In this document: positions 1 to 12,037 of the stretch, one piece after another
Position numbering within the stretch: the first letter of the stretch is position 1
Layout: every line of letters starts with the position of its first letter
Source of the DNA: Pristionchus mayeri
Lineage: Eukaryota > Nematoda > Chromadorea > Rhabditida > Neodiplogasteridae
Length of the DNA stretch: 64,000 nucleotides
Reading direction: 5' to 3'
Assembly: GCA_036245805.1 (NCBI GenBank)
Contig: BTRK01000006.1
Location: 6,117,613-6,181,612 of the forward strand
Translations under genes and position numbers: made by a program
Notes under the pieces: model-generated
Told to the model about the DNA's origin: nothing
The model's input: only the letters and a program-made list of their open reading frames with translations
Databases searched by the model: none

Positions 1-1571
1 TTCATGGGCTCTCTATAGAATGCAATGTAGCCGTAGCCACACGCGTAAAATACCTGATAAAGATGAAAGGTAGAAAAAAAAGGTATTGGGTGCCTTTTTA
101 TCCCATTATGTCAAGTTCAAAAGTCCAATTTCAATACATTCACTTGTTATTAGGGACGAACATGAATAGATGCACCGCATATGTATGCCTATTGCGCTCC
201 CCAGAGCTGGTCAAAGATAATTTCCATATGGTTAAAGATTACACCAACCGATGCAACGATGAAGACTCTCGCTGTGATTTTCTGCCATCGAGACCGAACA
301 TTGAATGTGGATTGCAACCGTTGGGTGGTGATTGCTATGTGTGTAAAGCAGAAGCCGGGAATGCAAGCGGTGACCACCAGTCGAAGGATGCAGAGTCTCT
401 ACAATTGTCACTATTCTTTATCCGTGCAATAGTTGCATTGATATTGATCTCAACAAATGAATTGGTAGGATTAAACATCCCTTATACGAGACTGTTATCG
501 TCAACATATTTTCTAATTTTTCAGATTCAAATCGTAAGAGGAAATCTGTCTAACTGAAAAGTTATAATTCATGAATACATTGACATTTTGGGTATTTTGT
601 TTCTAAATTGAATGGTTCAGTTATGTTATCACATGTGTATCTTTTATGAGGGTAAGTCCAATGTTTTCTCATTTTAAAAATGATTCCATCCAATATTACA
701 ATGAGTCTCTGAAATGGGAATTCAACGACATCGAACCTTGGGAATCTGCGCGTCACATGGTGCGGAGGCAGTGTAGCGAGAGATGAGATGAAATATCTGA
801 GATGAATCAGATGGGGAGTGAAAGGAAGGAAATGACTTCCGCATCTCGAATTCGACGCTACGTCATAGCTCTCATCCAACCTAGTGCCAAGAATGCAAAT
901 CACAGCTAGGTATTGATGTTTTAGGGTTGACTTCGCATGTGCTCTCTCACAGGTCTGGCAACGCACATAATCTAACTCGCTTCGTGAGATGCCTTCTATT
1001 TTAGCCGGACTATTCATAGGAGAAAAGTACAGAAATCATACCTGAGCAATGCCAGCCATTGAAGAGAGCACTATACAGTAGAAGTAGAGAGCAATTATCA
1101 ACTCCTGAATTAAATAATAATACAAAAATATATGCAGAGAGATGAAGTATTGTAGAGGACTATGGTACGCCCTCCCATTCTGTCCCACTCGGGTTCGATT
1201 CTCCGTATCACCAATGCGTCTACCTATTGGGACAGGGAAAGAAAGTGACTGGTTGTGAAGGAACGTACCTTTGTGGACGATTCGAACAGCGATTTGTTCA
1301 CGTATTTCTGCGCAGTATACACGCAGAGAATTATGGAAGCGAAGGCGAGGATGAGCTGAAAGTGAGCTTGGATGAACATGCCAATTTAGAGAGAACGAAA
1401 ATAACCCCAAGTTGGGACTCTTGCTTCATTTTATCTCTCTGAATGCCCATATTGGAAAAATGTATCTATGTTTAAAAATGCAAAAAATGAGTAACAAACG
1501 TGGATCCACTGCAACGCGTGCATTTGCGTTGAGTAATACAGCTGCTCGGCGAGCTCGCATTGGGCTGACAT
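1..1571 (-). CDS. 7TM chemoreceptor gene C (partial, 3' end outside window)
   Basis: A nematode-type seven-transmembrane receptor, expected in the plasma membrane of sensory neurons. Exons read on the minus strand: 1500-1571 (start MSAQCELAEQLYY), 1269-1355, 1042-1104, 737-796, 249-398 and 53 down past the left edge. Exon lengths 72, 87, 63, 60 and 150 equal those of the three other receptor genes here. Recognisable landmarks are KSLFESSTK at the end of exon 2, ELIIALYFY in exon 3, RYTASAPCDAQIPK in exon 4 and QRLQSTFNVRSRWQK in exon 5. All exons stay in frame. Terminal membrane segments and tail lie beyond base 1. The family looks Sra/Srab-superfamily-like, but I cannot assign it. The start was chosen by alignment with the exon 1 of genes A, B and D. 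Confidence 0.8.
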
Positions 1572-2850
1572 TGAGATTAATACCTGGAGAAAGTTTGTTT
1601 CCGATTAAAAAAAATGTTTTATTAAGGCACAGTTCATAAAGATGAAGGCGAAAATGAGAACTCTTCCATTTCGTGAAAATGAATGCGATTGAATATCGAC
1701 GATTATCAGGAAGTGAATTGCGTCAAGCATAAATCAGGAATGAATAACCATGAATTGGAAAAATGAGGCAGTGGTCGATTCTCAGAGCTTCTGGCTTGAT
1801 ATGAATGAAGAATCGCGGGAAATGAAGCGCTAGAGGGAGGAAGTGCTATGTACTTTTCCGATACTATTTCAGTTATATAGTTTATAGTTTCTTTTTTAGC
1901 GTGATAATAGTTTTTACGAATGACATCATTGGTGCGAATTCAAGATAGGAGCTGTGAATGATAATCTTCCTCGAATGAAAGCGATACGCAATGAAGCTAT
2001 GGACAGAGGGAATCCAGCACACTTCGAGTTTTAAATATGACAGGAATCGCGAGAGAATTTACCACGCATGGATGGTAGGAATCAAACGTGTATCCTTGAT
2101 GTATTTCCTACGAGAAATACTTCCTTGCAGAGATGACGTGATGGGGAGATTCAATTCTGTACTCTCCGAGCACTATTCTCGCTATACTCATAAGCTATTC
2201 GGGGCGCACCACGTGTTGACTTGTCTGCCTGCGGGGTTTCTATGGATCTCCACGATGTTGTTGAGAAGCGCCATGAGCTATAGTATCAATGACCAAGCAA
2301 AGGGGGGGATACAGAGACTACACCTACTCATCCGGGGTCTCTCGCTCTGTCTGAGCGGCGAGAGAACGTGTGAAACGAGGAGAGCGCGCGCCGTTTTGGC
2401 ATCACTAGTGTTTACCCATGTGAGCTAAGAATTATGGTAATTTATTTAACTTGATTAAGCCTTGCAGCGTTATAATTTTACTCTGTTTTTTCCTCCTTCT
2501 TTCACATGACTTCAGAAAAAATTTCATTCAGGTCGAATTTTTTATTGTGAGACTCCCTGAAATAAGAACTGATGCAGGAAATGATTCTAATCTCCTTATT
2601 CCTCATTTGGCGTTTACCGACGAATATTGTACATCATAATTATATTGACAATATTATAGATGTGAAATACGTAATGTCTCATTTCTTGGAGCGCAACCAA
2701 ATATCCAGTTCGCCGCCCGTCTATTTTTATGTAGACGTTTTTTATGGAAAGATTCTGGCTTTATTTATCATTTAATTTCAACGAAACAACAAATTTATTG
2801 ATATGAAAATATGATATTAACATTGAAATATGAGAGTTTAGGCAGATATC
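1572..2850. other. Spacer between receptor genes C and D
   Basis: This is the 5' flank of gene C and 3' flank of gene D. No convincing exon was seen. Bases 2195-2345 are similar to 6385-6540, upstream of gene D. Bases about 2325-2412 are half of a GCGCGC palindromic MITE whose full copy is at 9889-10000. Confidence 0.5.
2195..2345. promoter_or_regulatory. Conserved block upstream of receptor gene C (paired with 6385-6540 upstream of D)
   Basis: About 150 bases are clearly alignable with 6385-6540. Both blocks lie 0.6-0.9 kb upstream of the receptor start on the same strand. A plus-strand frame and a short minus-strand frame starting MALLNNI are open in both copies. Substitutions do not favour third codon positions in either, so I read the block as a shared upstream region left from gene duplication rather than a coding exon. 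Whether it is regulatory is inference. Confidence 0.3.
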
Positions 2851-5617
2851 TTAGCTCCTCGGAGCATACTTGCTGAAGTTCTGAGGAACAGGAGACCATG
2901 AAGAGTTCAGTTGGCTGAAGTAAATCTGAAATTCAGTGAATACACGAATCGAATCAAATGCATTTTGTGTGAGCCAAGGCCGAATAATCTTTTTCGAATA
3001 CTCGATTATGTTTGTTTTAGGGAGCGATGTATACTATGCGTTTTCAAATTCAAAGGCCATCGGATAGAATCGGTTCGGTAGCGCTAAATTGTGATAACGA
3101 TTATCATTTACTCTAAAAAATGTATCCAAACTTGCCTATTACCACTTGTTTCCTTCAAGTATATCGCACACTCACATCCTTGTTTACTTCTCTCCTCTCT
3201 GGAGCGATGTGTCCTCTAACTGCTGCGTTTCTTTCAAATCGTCCTCTTCTGATTAGTATGAGTAGCGTGAGAGGAGCGAGAAAGCAATAGTACGGCATCA
3301 ACTGCAGTTTAGTGAATGAACACCTACTCAAACTTCATATATCTTTATATAATATATTTGTGTTTTGATTGCAAGAACAGTCTGAACACGGCATCGTTTC
3401 TTTCAGATTTGATCAGTTGATTTTATTACTTACATTCACTGCTGTATTGAAAAATACAAACTCGGAAGAAGAAAGCGACAGTCTTAGGGAGTTAAAAAAG
3501 CGAAAAAGGACTGCAAAATTTAAAATTACATTTTCACCATGAGTGGCACTCTTTGTCGAAGGATTGTTAAGGAACGGCAAGATGAAATTATGAGAGTGAT
3601 TCATCAGCTATTACCGATCATCTAATTATTGCCAAAATCAACCACACCGAATTGAACAAGGTATGTGATTGTGTGCATGATCGTGACCGGGAGAAACTGC
3701 TTGATGGCGAATATACATTGCTTGCGATGGAATGTCTTGCGCAGCTTGTACTCTTTCCTCCTATGATTCCAAATATGTTTTAATACAAACAAAAATTGCA
3801 TAAAACTCATCATAGATATCTTAAAAAATATTCAGATCAAAATTATGTAACATACTCCTCTTTGAGCTTCGAGTCGTTAAACCGCCAGAGAGTTAGAGTT
3901 GTCAGGGCTGTCACTACTACTGATATGGTCATCCCGTCGCGATTGAGATTTATCACCTGTCAAAACGTTAATTTCATTCATTAAACAAATTCCGCTAAAA
4001 TTCCGATTGGATGATGTTGAAATATAGAATCGTTCAAATAATTGAGGATGAATGAAAGCGGGGAAAAAAGATTTGCAAACCATATCATTTATTTGAAAGA
4101 AAATATAAAACGCAACGAACGTCTTGCGTGATATTGGTAAAGGCAGTGCATAAAGGGCTGAGTCCATCAAGAGGCTCCTTGTAGAAAGCTACATAGCCAT
4201 AAACGCAGCAGTAGACTACCTGAGAAATATGCAATTTTGGAGTAACATTTTCTATTCCCTCGAACGTAAAATTATACACCTTGATTAGACACATCCTCAA
4301 TCAAAAGAAAAAAAACATATCAACGATTAATGACAAACCGAAGAGAAAATTACGGATCTCGCTGTAATTTTCTGCAGCCGAGACCGGACATTGCAGGTGG
4401 ATTGAAAGCGTTGAATGGTGATTCCAATATGCGTAAAGCAGAAGCCGGGATTAGCAGCGGCCACAATCAAACGAAGAATGCAGAGTTTCTGCAACCTCAT
4501 TTTTCAACAGATCGGATGGGAACTATGACGTCATACCACTTTTGATATCCCAAAGCGGCATGACGTCACATGCCTAGAGCATCTCATTCCGATTGTTATT
4601 GCTTCTAATTGATAAGATAAATATAAGGAATATCGCAAGATCTGTGCGAGCAGCGCAAAAATATTTTCGAAAATATCTAACCTTTGGGATCTGGGCGTCG
4701 CATGGTACAGAGGCGGTGTAGCGAGAGATGAGATGAAAGATCTGGACGATGAGTCAGATATTAGTATAAAGGGGATATGACTTCCGCATCACATAAGACG
4801 CATTATTCACATGACGTCGGAAGGGCACTATGCACTCCATGTATCCACTCTAGTAGAGATATTGATTTGAATCAGCGTTTCTTCATTACTCGCACTCTCT
4901 CATATATGAAATTGGCGAAAGAGGTTGCTAAATAAAGAAAGCGAGACCCGTATGTCTAACTCTACACTGATACACTGGTAAAAGAACAAGGTTTACGCCA
5001 TCCGTACTACATTTGATCACATTTTCGCGAAAAGGGTCAAAATAGAACCTGAACAGATGCGATCATTGAGGCGACGAGTGTGCAGTAGACGTAGAGCGAT
5101 ATGATTAGCTCCTTAATTAATGCTCTCAAGCGATAGGTCTTATGAAATCTATTGCGTCATGTCGCATTTGATATATCAAAATCGTCATGAGCAGTAGTTC
5201 TCATACGATCAAGTGTTGGAAAAATGCGAATCTAAGCACGTGTGTACTTGTTGCACCATCCTGCATTCCTTTTGTCCCCGTGAATACTCCGCAGAGCGAT
5301 CAAGGGACAAAATCAATTACAATGAGTAAAATATGAACAGGAGTAGGAATACCTTTGTGGATGATTCGAACAACGATTTGTGCACGTATTTATGCGCGGT
5401 GTAGATACAGAAGATGATTGACACGAGCGAAAAGATAAGCTGAATGAGACAACTTGGGGAATATGTTAATTTAGAATTTTCAGTAATATGATATTATTGC
5501 AAATGAAGCTCTGACATTCTTTGTAAAAAGTTAAAAACAACTTACGTGAATCCACTGTAGGGCGTGCAATTGGAACGAGTAATACAACTGTTCAGCGAGC
5601 TCGCACTGGACTGACAT
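2851..5617 (-). CDS. 7TM chemoreceptor gene D, complete 11-exon model
   Basis: Paralogue of genes A, B and C. Minus-strand exons: 5546-5617 (MSVQCELAEQLYY), 5353-5439, 5049-5111, 4682-4741, 4339-4488, 4121-4219, 3856-3956, 3648-3760, 3434-3510, 3176-3301, 2851-2880. They sum to 978 nt, an uninterrupted 325-residue protein. Exon lengths match gene A closely. Landmarks: RYTASVPCDAQIPK (exon 4), RKTFHRKQCIFAIKQFLP (exon 8, equivalent to HRRQNLYAMQQFLP in A), MPYYCFLAPLTLL then a basic IRRGRFERN tail (exon 10). The last exon ends NFSKYAPRS and differs from FSALKDQWH in A and B. Family knowledge: a ligand-binding G-protein-coupled chemoreceptor. Sra/Srab-like by the HR.Q..(E/N)(N/C)L-type motif before the sixth span, but the assignment is tentative. 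Confidence 0.82.
4503..4582. repeat. Small palindromic MITE in intron of gene D
   Basis: Inverted repeat around a TTTTGATATC centre, with ATGACGTCAT on one arm and GGCATGACGTCA on the other. Related TTGATAT-centred copies lie at 5150-5210, 28668-28751, 52681-52800 and 54592-54660. It sits between exons 4 and 5 of gene D. Confidence 0.5.
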
Positions 5618-6780
5618 TGCAACGACCAATTTCTTTTCTGGAATGGTTTTCGATATGCCATTATCTTCATCCGACTATGCTAATATTGCGTATAATGATG
5701 CGGGAATCGCTAATAATCACGCAAAAATATCGAGTTTAAATTGGGCCGATATCGAAAGCAGGAGCACTTACACTGATACTGTACAAAAGGAAGCGATAGA
5801 GGAAGAACGTACTATACGAATACAATTCGGATACTATTTCACTTAGTATCTAGTGTGTTAGCTAGATACCCGTGTTAATACTCGAGAAAATTGACATGTG
5901 GGTAGATTAAACATGAAATTCTTTAAAGAATACAATATTTTCGGACATTTTTAACAGAATTTATGACGATAAAGTTGCGAATGTAAGAGGGGAGCTGTTA
6001 GGTCATACTTCTTCGAATGAAAGCAATAAGAACTGACACGATGACTCGAACGCAAGCCACTGCTATACGTGCAATTTAGGAAATGAGGATTTGATGACGC
6101 TAGGGTGGTATGAATTGTCCGAAATTGATGTATTTTCTACGAAAAATACGTCCTATAATAGAGTCAAATGACGATATGACGGGACGCGGAGGAACAGGAC
6201 ATTCAGTACTCTACCAGTTCAATACATGAGATGAATCACGAGAATTGACAATGCAGGGTGGTTGGAATCATTATCCGAATACTTTAAGCTTTTTCTTCGA
6301 CAAATTCTTCCTCTAAATAATTGGTGAAGATAGAGAAAGAGGTGGAGAAAAGAAATTCCGTACACTACGAGTGCGCTTACTCAGCATATACTCTATTCGG
6401 GGCACATCGCGTGTTGGCGTGGCTGTCTATGGTGTTTCTATGGCTGTCCAAGATGTTATTGAGAAGAGCCATGCTACATTATATCAATGATCAAGCAAAG
6501 AAGGAAATACAGAGCCTACACCTACTCATCCCGTCGTTTTCGCCGTATAATTAGATTCTTTTTTGCACGTGCTGCTCCTCCCGCTTCTTACCATATGCCT
6601 TCAAACAATTTCATTCAGTTCGACATTTTGTCGAGAAACTCCTTGAATTATGACATCAAGATACCTTCCCAAAGTGTTTGCCCACGCAAAAGATATGTCG
6701 AACTGAGTTTGCGTTTGTCAACTAGCCTGGCTTGCCCCCGCCTACGGCGGGGGCCCCGTCCTAGCGAATTTCAAAAATTT
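5618..6780. other. 5' flank of receptor gene D
   Basis: No gene seen. Contains the block 6385-6540 that pairs with 2195-2345, and a GC-rich stretch at 6725-6765 with a CCGCCTACGGCGG palindrome just before the minisatellite. Confidence 0.4.
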
Positions 6781-8326
6781 AAATCATAAATCTGACCCAC
6801 GGAATAATGGTTGACCCATGGCTAATTATCGATTGGTATACGGTAGTTGACCCAATGCTAATTATTGATTGGTATACGGTAATTCAAAGATCAAAGGTCA
6901 AAATCATAAATCTGACCCACGGAATAAGAGTTGACCCATGGCTAAGTATCGATTGGTATACGGTAGTTGCCCCCAATAATAATTATTGATTGGCATACGG
7001 TAATTCAAAGATCAAAGATCAAAATCATAAATCTGACCCACGGAATAAGAGGTGACCCACGGCTAATTATCGATTGGTATACGGTAGTTGACCCAATGCC
7101 AATTATTGATTGGCATACGGTAATTCAAAGATCAAAGGTCAAAGTCATAAATCTGACCCACGGAATAACAGTTGACCCATGGCTAATTATCGATTGGTAT
7201 ACGGTAGTTGACCCAATGCTAATTATTGATTGGTATACGGTAATTCAAAGATCAAAGGTCAAAGTCATAAATCTGACCCACGGAATAACAGTTGACCTAT
7301 GGCTAATTATCGATTGGTATACGGTAGTTGACCCAATGCTAATTATTGATTGGTATACGGTAATTCAAAGATCAAAGGTCAAAGTCATAAATCTAACCCA
7401 CGGAATAACAGTTGACCCATGGCTAATTATCGATTGGTATACGGTAGTTGACCCAATGCTAATTATTGATTGGCATACGGTAATTCAAAGATCAAAGGTC
7501 AAAGTCATAAATCTGACCCACGGAATAACAGTTGACCCATGGCTAATTATCGATTGGTATACGGTAGTTGACCCAATGCTAATTATTGATTGGCATACGG
7601 TAATTCAAAGATCAAAGATCAAAATCATAAATCTGACCCACGGAATAAGAGGTGACCCACGGCTAATTATCGATTGGTATACGGTAGTTGACCCAATGCC
7701 AATTATTGATTGGCATACGGTAATTCAAAGATCAAAGGTCAAAGTCATAAATCTGACCCACGGAATAACAGTTTACCCATGGCTAATTATCGATTGGTAT
7801 ACGGTAGTTGACCCAATGCTAATTATTGATTGGCATACGGTAATTCAAAGATCAAAGATCAAAATCATAAATCTGACCCACGGAATAAGAGGTGACCCAC
7901 GGCTAATTATCGATTGGTATACGGTAGTTGACCCAATGCCAATTATTGATTGGCATACGGTAATTCAAAGATCAAAGGTCAAAGTCATAAATCTGACCCA
8001 CGGAATAAGAGGTGACCCACGGCTAATTATCGATTGGTATACGGTAGTTGACCCAATGCCAATTATTGATTGGCATACGGTAATTCAAAGATCAAAGATC
8101 AAAATCATAAATCTGACCCACGGAATAAGAGGTGACCCACGGCTAATTATCGATTGGTATACGGTAGTTGACCCAATGCCAATTATTGATTGGCATACGG
8201 TAATTCAAAGATCAAAGGTCAAAGTCATAAATCTGACCCACGGAATAACAGTTGACCCATGGCTAATTATCGATTGGTATACGGTAGTTGACCCAATGCT
8301 AATTATTGATTGGTATACGGTAATGG
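6781..8326. repeat. 120-bp minisatellite, about 12.9 copies
   Basis: The unit is 120 bases, in near-perfect register from 7021 onwards (the unit at 6901 carries one extra base). Each unit holds two related halves, TTGACCCATGGCTAATTATC and TTGACCCAATGCTAATTATT, each followed by GATTGGTATACGGTA, plus a linker with CAAAGATCAAAGGTCAAA. Two unit versions alternate: one with GGAATAACAGTTGACCCATGG and one with GGAATAAGAGGTGACCCACGG. This gives a higher-order look. The array ends abruptly at about 8326. The long open frame through it exists only because 120 is a multiple of three. Confidence 0.95.
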
Positions 8327-8354
8327 ATTGATGCCTTCCTAACGTCATCCCTCC

Positions 8355-9180
8355 CTCCCGGGGGGGGGGGGGGGGGGGGTGGGGTGACAAAACGGCAACG
8401 GAGCATAACTCAGTGGAGAGTTGTCCTAGAACATCGGGAATGGTCTGTATCACATCAGTAGATTTTCTACGTAATTATCAATAACATGATCTTTGATCTT
8501 TTGGAGGTTGACGAGCCATAGCACCGCTCTAAATGATCCCTCAACACTCGGGAAGGTACCAATCGAAAGCTAATGACTTGCACTATCCATTCGACATCTG
8601 ATATTTGATCTTTGACGAACTGGCGACAAAACGGCAACGAGCAAAACACTACTCCGAATCATCCAGAAACTCGAGTTAACGGAGATATGACTCGTTGCTG
8701 TTTTGTTCGTCAGTTGGTCACATATGAAAGATCAGATGTCGAATGAACGGGACATGTGATTAGCTATCGATTGGTGTCGATCTGAAAGATGTGGGGTGAT
8801 TCTGAACCTTTTTATGGCTCGTTGCCGTTTTGTCGTCAGTTGGTCAAAGATCAAAGATCAGGTGTCGATTGCATAGGGCAGGTCATTAGCTTTCAATTGG
8901 TGCCTTCCCGAGAGCTGAGGGATCATTTAAAGTGGTGATATGGCTCGTTGCCGTTTTGTCGTCAACCTCCAAAAGATCAAAGTTCATGTTATTGATAATT
9001 GCGTAGAAAATATGCTGATGTGATTCAGACCATTCCCGATGTTCTAGGACAACTCTCCACTGAGTTATGCTCCGTTGCCGTTTTGTCGCTTGCCGTTATG
9101 TCGTTGCCGTTTTGTCGTAAATAAGCCGTGTTGCCGTTTTGTCGTTGCCGTTTTGTCACCCCCCCCCCTCCCCTCCCTAT
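8355..9180. mobile_element. G-run-ended fold-back element
   Basis: Starts with a run of about 20 G and GGTGACAAAACGGCAACGG. Ends with CGTTGCCGTTTTGTC copies and a C run. The two arms are inverted copies: GTTGTCCTAGAACATCGGGA near 8420 returns as its reverse complement near 9045, and ATCTTTTGGAGGTTGACGA near 8497 returns near 8950. Internal CGACAAAACGGCAACGA words repeat in both arms. Related elements are at 25353-25921 and 47577-48106. No transposase is visible, so it is non-autonomous or of unknown mechanism. Confidence 0.8.
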
Positions 9181-10024
9181 TTCGCAATCCGGTCAGACGG
9201 AGTCACACTGCGCTTTATATATAGGTATAGTTTATAGGCTCACACAATGAAAAGCTGACGGCATCAATAACACAATGGACGTAGATGACACCAAGAACAC
9301 TCATCATAATTCTGGATACTTTTGCTAATTTGAAATACCATTCCATCATTATTCACTCAATAAATGAATTGTGCATGATAAAGCGGATGAATGGAAATTC
9401 ACCAGCGCAATAATTTGATATTTTTCCCACGTGAATGTTCCCCTTTTCCAGCTTATCTTCCCGCTTCCATCCTCGCAATCATTCAAATACTTCAGTCAAT
9501 CTTCGTATTTGTTAAGCCATGTTTGCCTAGGATGAATGCCAATAATGGCCAGATACTAATTTGAAATAATATTAATAATAATTTAAATAATATTAATAAA
9601 ATTTTAAATAATACTAATAATAATATATGTTCGATCACTCATTCGGACTGATAAGGGATGCTTTCTTCCAGAGCAATAATTTGGCAGTCTTTTTCCCACG
9701 TGAATCTTCCCTTATTCCAGCTCATCTCCGCTCTTCCTTCCTCTCAATCATTGATATACTTCATTCACTGCGATATTCCTTCCTTTCTATTGCACTCGTT
9801 CCCCCCTCCCTCGATCATTGAACTTCTTCAGATATTCACTGTTTTTTCCTGCTCTTTTAATAGTATTCTCGCAATGAAGTACTTCAACTAGTGATGCCAA
9901 AACGGCGCGCGCTCTCCACGTTTCACACCCTATCTCACCGGTCAGACAGATCGAGAGAGCGTGTGAAACGAGGAGAGCGCGCGCCGATTTGGCATCACTA
10001 ACTCCAACCAATCAATAATCTCAG
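9181..10024. other. AT-rich 5' flank of the secreted-protein gene, with direct repeats
   Basis: Two imperfect direct copies of about 100 bases, 9408-9508 and 9670-9775, each holding TTTTTCCCACGTGAAT and a downstream pyrimidine-rich CTTCC stretch. A weaker third piece lies near 9805-9840. An AATAATATTAATAA-rich tract lies between them at 9555-9625. No exon seen. CACGTG is an E-box word; a promoter role is inference from position only. Confidence 0.45.
9889..10000. mobile_element. GCGCGC palindromic MITE with TA ends
   Basis: Terminal inverted repeat GTGATGCCAAAACGGCGCGC against its mirror GCGCGCCGATTTGGCATCAC, flanked by TA. The centre carries a CACCGGTCAGACAG word. Half a copy is at 2325-2412. 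A degraded relative at 60463-60620 shares TTGCCAAATCGGC and the AGTCAGACAG word. Confidence 0.75.
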
Positions 10025-11947
10025 ATGCCCCGTCCCCTCCTCCTCCTCCTCATCGTCGTCCCTGCTCTCGCTCTCGCCGCTGATGCAACAATGCTTTTCG
10101 TGCCCCGGCAAGAGGTAGCAATTAGAGTATTCATATTTTCATATTCATATTTATCCTGACGTCAGGCACAATGGTCCTGCAGGAGGGTGACTTCAGTGTG
10201 GAGGGAATGGGGATCTTCGGTCTCAGAGCGTCGTTAGGTCAAGGGATGGGATCTTCTTTGGCTTCTCTGGTCAACTGTAGGGACGATCGTGACGGATCTC
10301 CGTTGAGCATCGAAGTAGATCATCCTGCCGCCGAACACCTGACTTGCGCCGGTTAGGAACTCACAACGCAGACAGCGGGGCTTTCTTGACGGTAGATCAC
10401 TCGAGACGATGGGAATCCGTCCGTGCTCCTCCTCTTGAAGTGTACCAAGTAGGCGATACTCTCCGGGTTGCCCAAGCTGACGGGAGAGGATTCCCCAAAC
10501 TAGGTCGGAAAAGAGCGGGGTCAGGGACGACCGCCCATCACGAGCGCTAGAATGGAGAATTAGAGTACGCGAAACTATATCACGGTCTCTTCATTATATG
10601 CGCTCTCTATCCATTCGGGCGGTTGATAGAGTGTGTCAATGAAGATATCGTGGTATCTTTTCTCGAACTAGAGTAGCAATGTAATCGATTTAATGAATGT
10701 GCAGGCGTAATGTGACCTCGTGTCGCCAAACCTACTAGCGGCTCCCCATTTACACCTTCGGGGGGGGGGGGGGTGAATTTGCTGCATTTTTTTACAAGCA
10801 CACTATCTTAGTGAATGAAGTCACCAGTATCATTCTCATGTTATCCCTTCGTCAATTATGCTTATTTAAGAGCTCGTACAAGTTCAAGGTAGGAGAGCAG
10901 ATGGAAGAGGAGGATACAATCACTGTGGAGAGTTTGGTGACGCAAGAAACGAACATCACGTTCTACAGAGGTATTGAACAATAACAACACAAAAAACAAC
11001 AACAACAATACAAATCACAATTAAGGATGCGACATTCCCCTGCTCATTCAGTATGTTCCGAAAGCGAGATGGATCAGCTTCTGGTACAGGTAATAACGGT
11101 AATTTCACGAAGTATCACGCTGTCGGAGTGGCTAAATCGATACACTAATTGCCAATCACTCGATAAAACTTTCAGACGCAATGGAGTTTTCAAGCGCCTT
11201 CACACAATGACGTTCGAATTTTACCGCATATTTTTGTTTTAACTTTTTACCTCTGACAACAAGATTTTCAGGCGTTTTGAGAAAGCTAATGAGATCGGTT
11301 TGGTGACGAGTTATGATAAATGTACCCGATTACAACAGAAATTAGCTCATTTTAATTATTTAAAAAAATCAATTGACTAATTAATTAACAAATCAGGGAA
11401 TTCCGAGACAGCGATCAGGGCAAGTTCACGCTCTACGGATACATCAACGTACATGTCAATAAGGTCCATTTGTTTTTATTTTCGAAAAACTATTATGAAA
11501 TTGTACCGCAGTGCGAGACAACGTGTAAATTTGCGCAATTTGTGCGCAATTTTATTGAAAATCAGCGATGTAGAAAGGACAAGCCGGTTTGAAAAGTCGC
11601 ATTTTCAAATACAAATTCTCATCGCTAATAAATATGATTGAAGATAAATGTCCAAGACCAGATGGCGGACTACCAGCTCTCGCTCAATGAGATGTCGCTG
11701 GACGATCTCACGCGAATCACACTCCACGGAGCAGGTATCGATTTTTTTTAAAAATTTTGCAAATAAAATTTTTTTTTCATAATTCGGCCATTTCTTCAAT
11801 TCTTGCAGTTCACCGCTGTGACTAATTGCAAATTTTCATCACAAATTGTTTCTAGATAGCACTGACAACAACATTCGCGTGGAGCACAAAGGACAGGAGA
11901 TGATTGATGTCGCGGCCAGCGGCAAGACGAACGGACCCAACTTCTGA
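10025..11947 (+). CDS. Small secreted protein, possibly galectin-like
   Basis: Seven exons: 10025-10114, 10871-10970, 11026-11089, 11272-11302, 11419-11448, 11644-11734, 11856-11947. They sum to 498 nt, a 165-residue protein in frame throughout. Residues 1-20 (MPRPLLLLLIVVPALALAA) form a clear signal peptide, so the product enters the secretory pathway. The mature part is beta-strand-like: KFKVGEQMEEEDTITVE, then CDIPLLIQY, KFTLYGYIN and LDDLTRITLHG. That order loosely recalls a galectin sandwich (F.xG....ixG, dipLh, FxLxI, L..L.i.G). The canonical sugar-binding H.NPR and W.E.R are not evident, so the assignment is weak. Exons 4-6 borders are the least certain; an alternative exon 5 could start near 11399. 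Confidence 0.62.
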
Positions 11948-12037
11948 GACTAATACGACTTCAAACTATTGCCATGCATAAAAAAATTATCACAGCGCGT
12001 GGAAATGCGAATGGTCTCAATTTCAGAATTTATTATA

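Noticed and set aside
562..1017. 151-codon minus-strand frame
   Set aside because: It runs through exon 4 of receptor C, introns and part of the next exon; only 737-796 matches the paralogues.
1150..1215. tRNA-like GGGTTCGATTC sequence
   Set aside because: A T-loop-like word is present, but no acceptor-stem partner or D-arm could be paired; it lies in a receptor intron.
2195..2345. Conserved open frame (LFGAH..VL, INDQAK, LHLLI) upstream of C and D
   Set aside because: Conserved in both flanks, but substitutions are spread evenly over codon positions and no splice partners were found, so it is not called as coding.
6781..8326. CRISPR-like regular repeat
   Set aside because: Units are contiguous with no unique spacers, in a nematode genome.
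6967..8331. 454-codon open frame in the minisatellite
   Set aside because: It is a by-product of a 120-bp (40-codon) repeat without stops; no splice context, no composition or homology of a real gene.
8359..8378. Poly-G run as an assembly gap filler
   Set aside because: The same run flanks the other two members of the family and is mirrored by C runs at the far end, so it is part of the element; exact length may still be unreliable.
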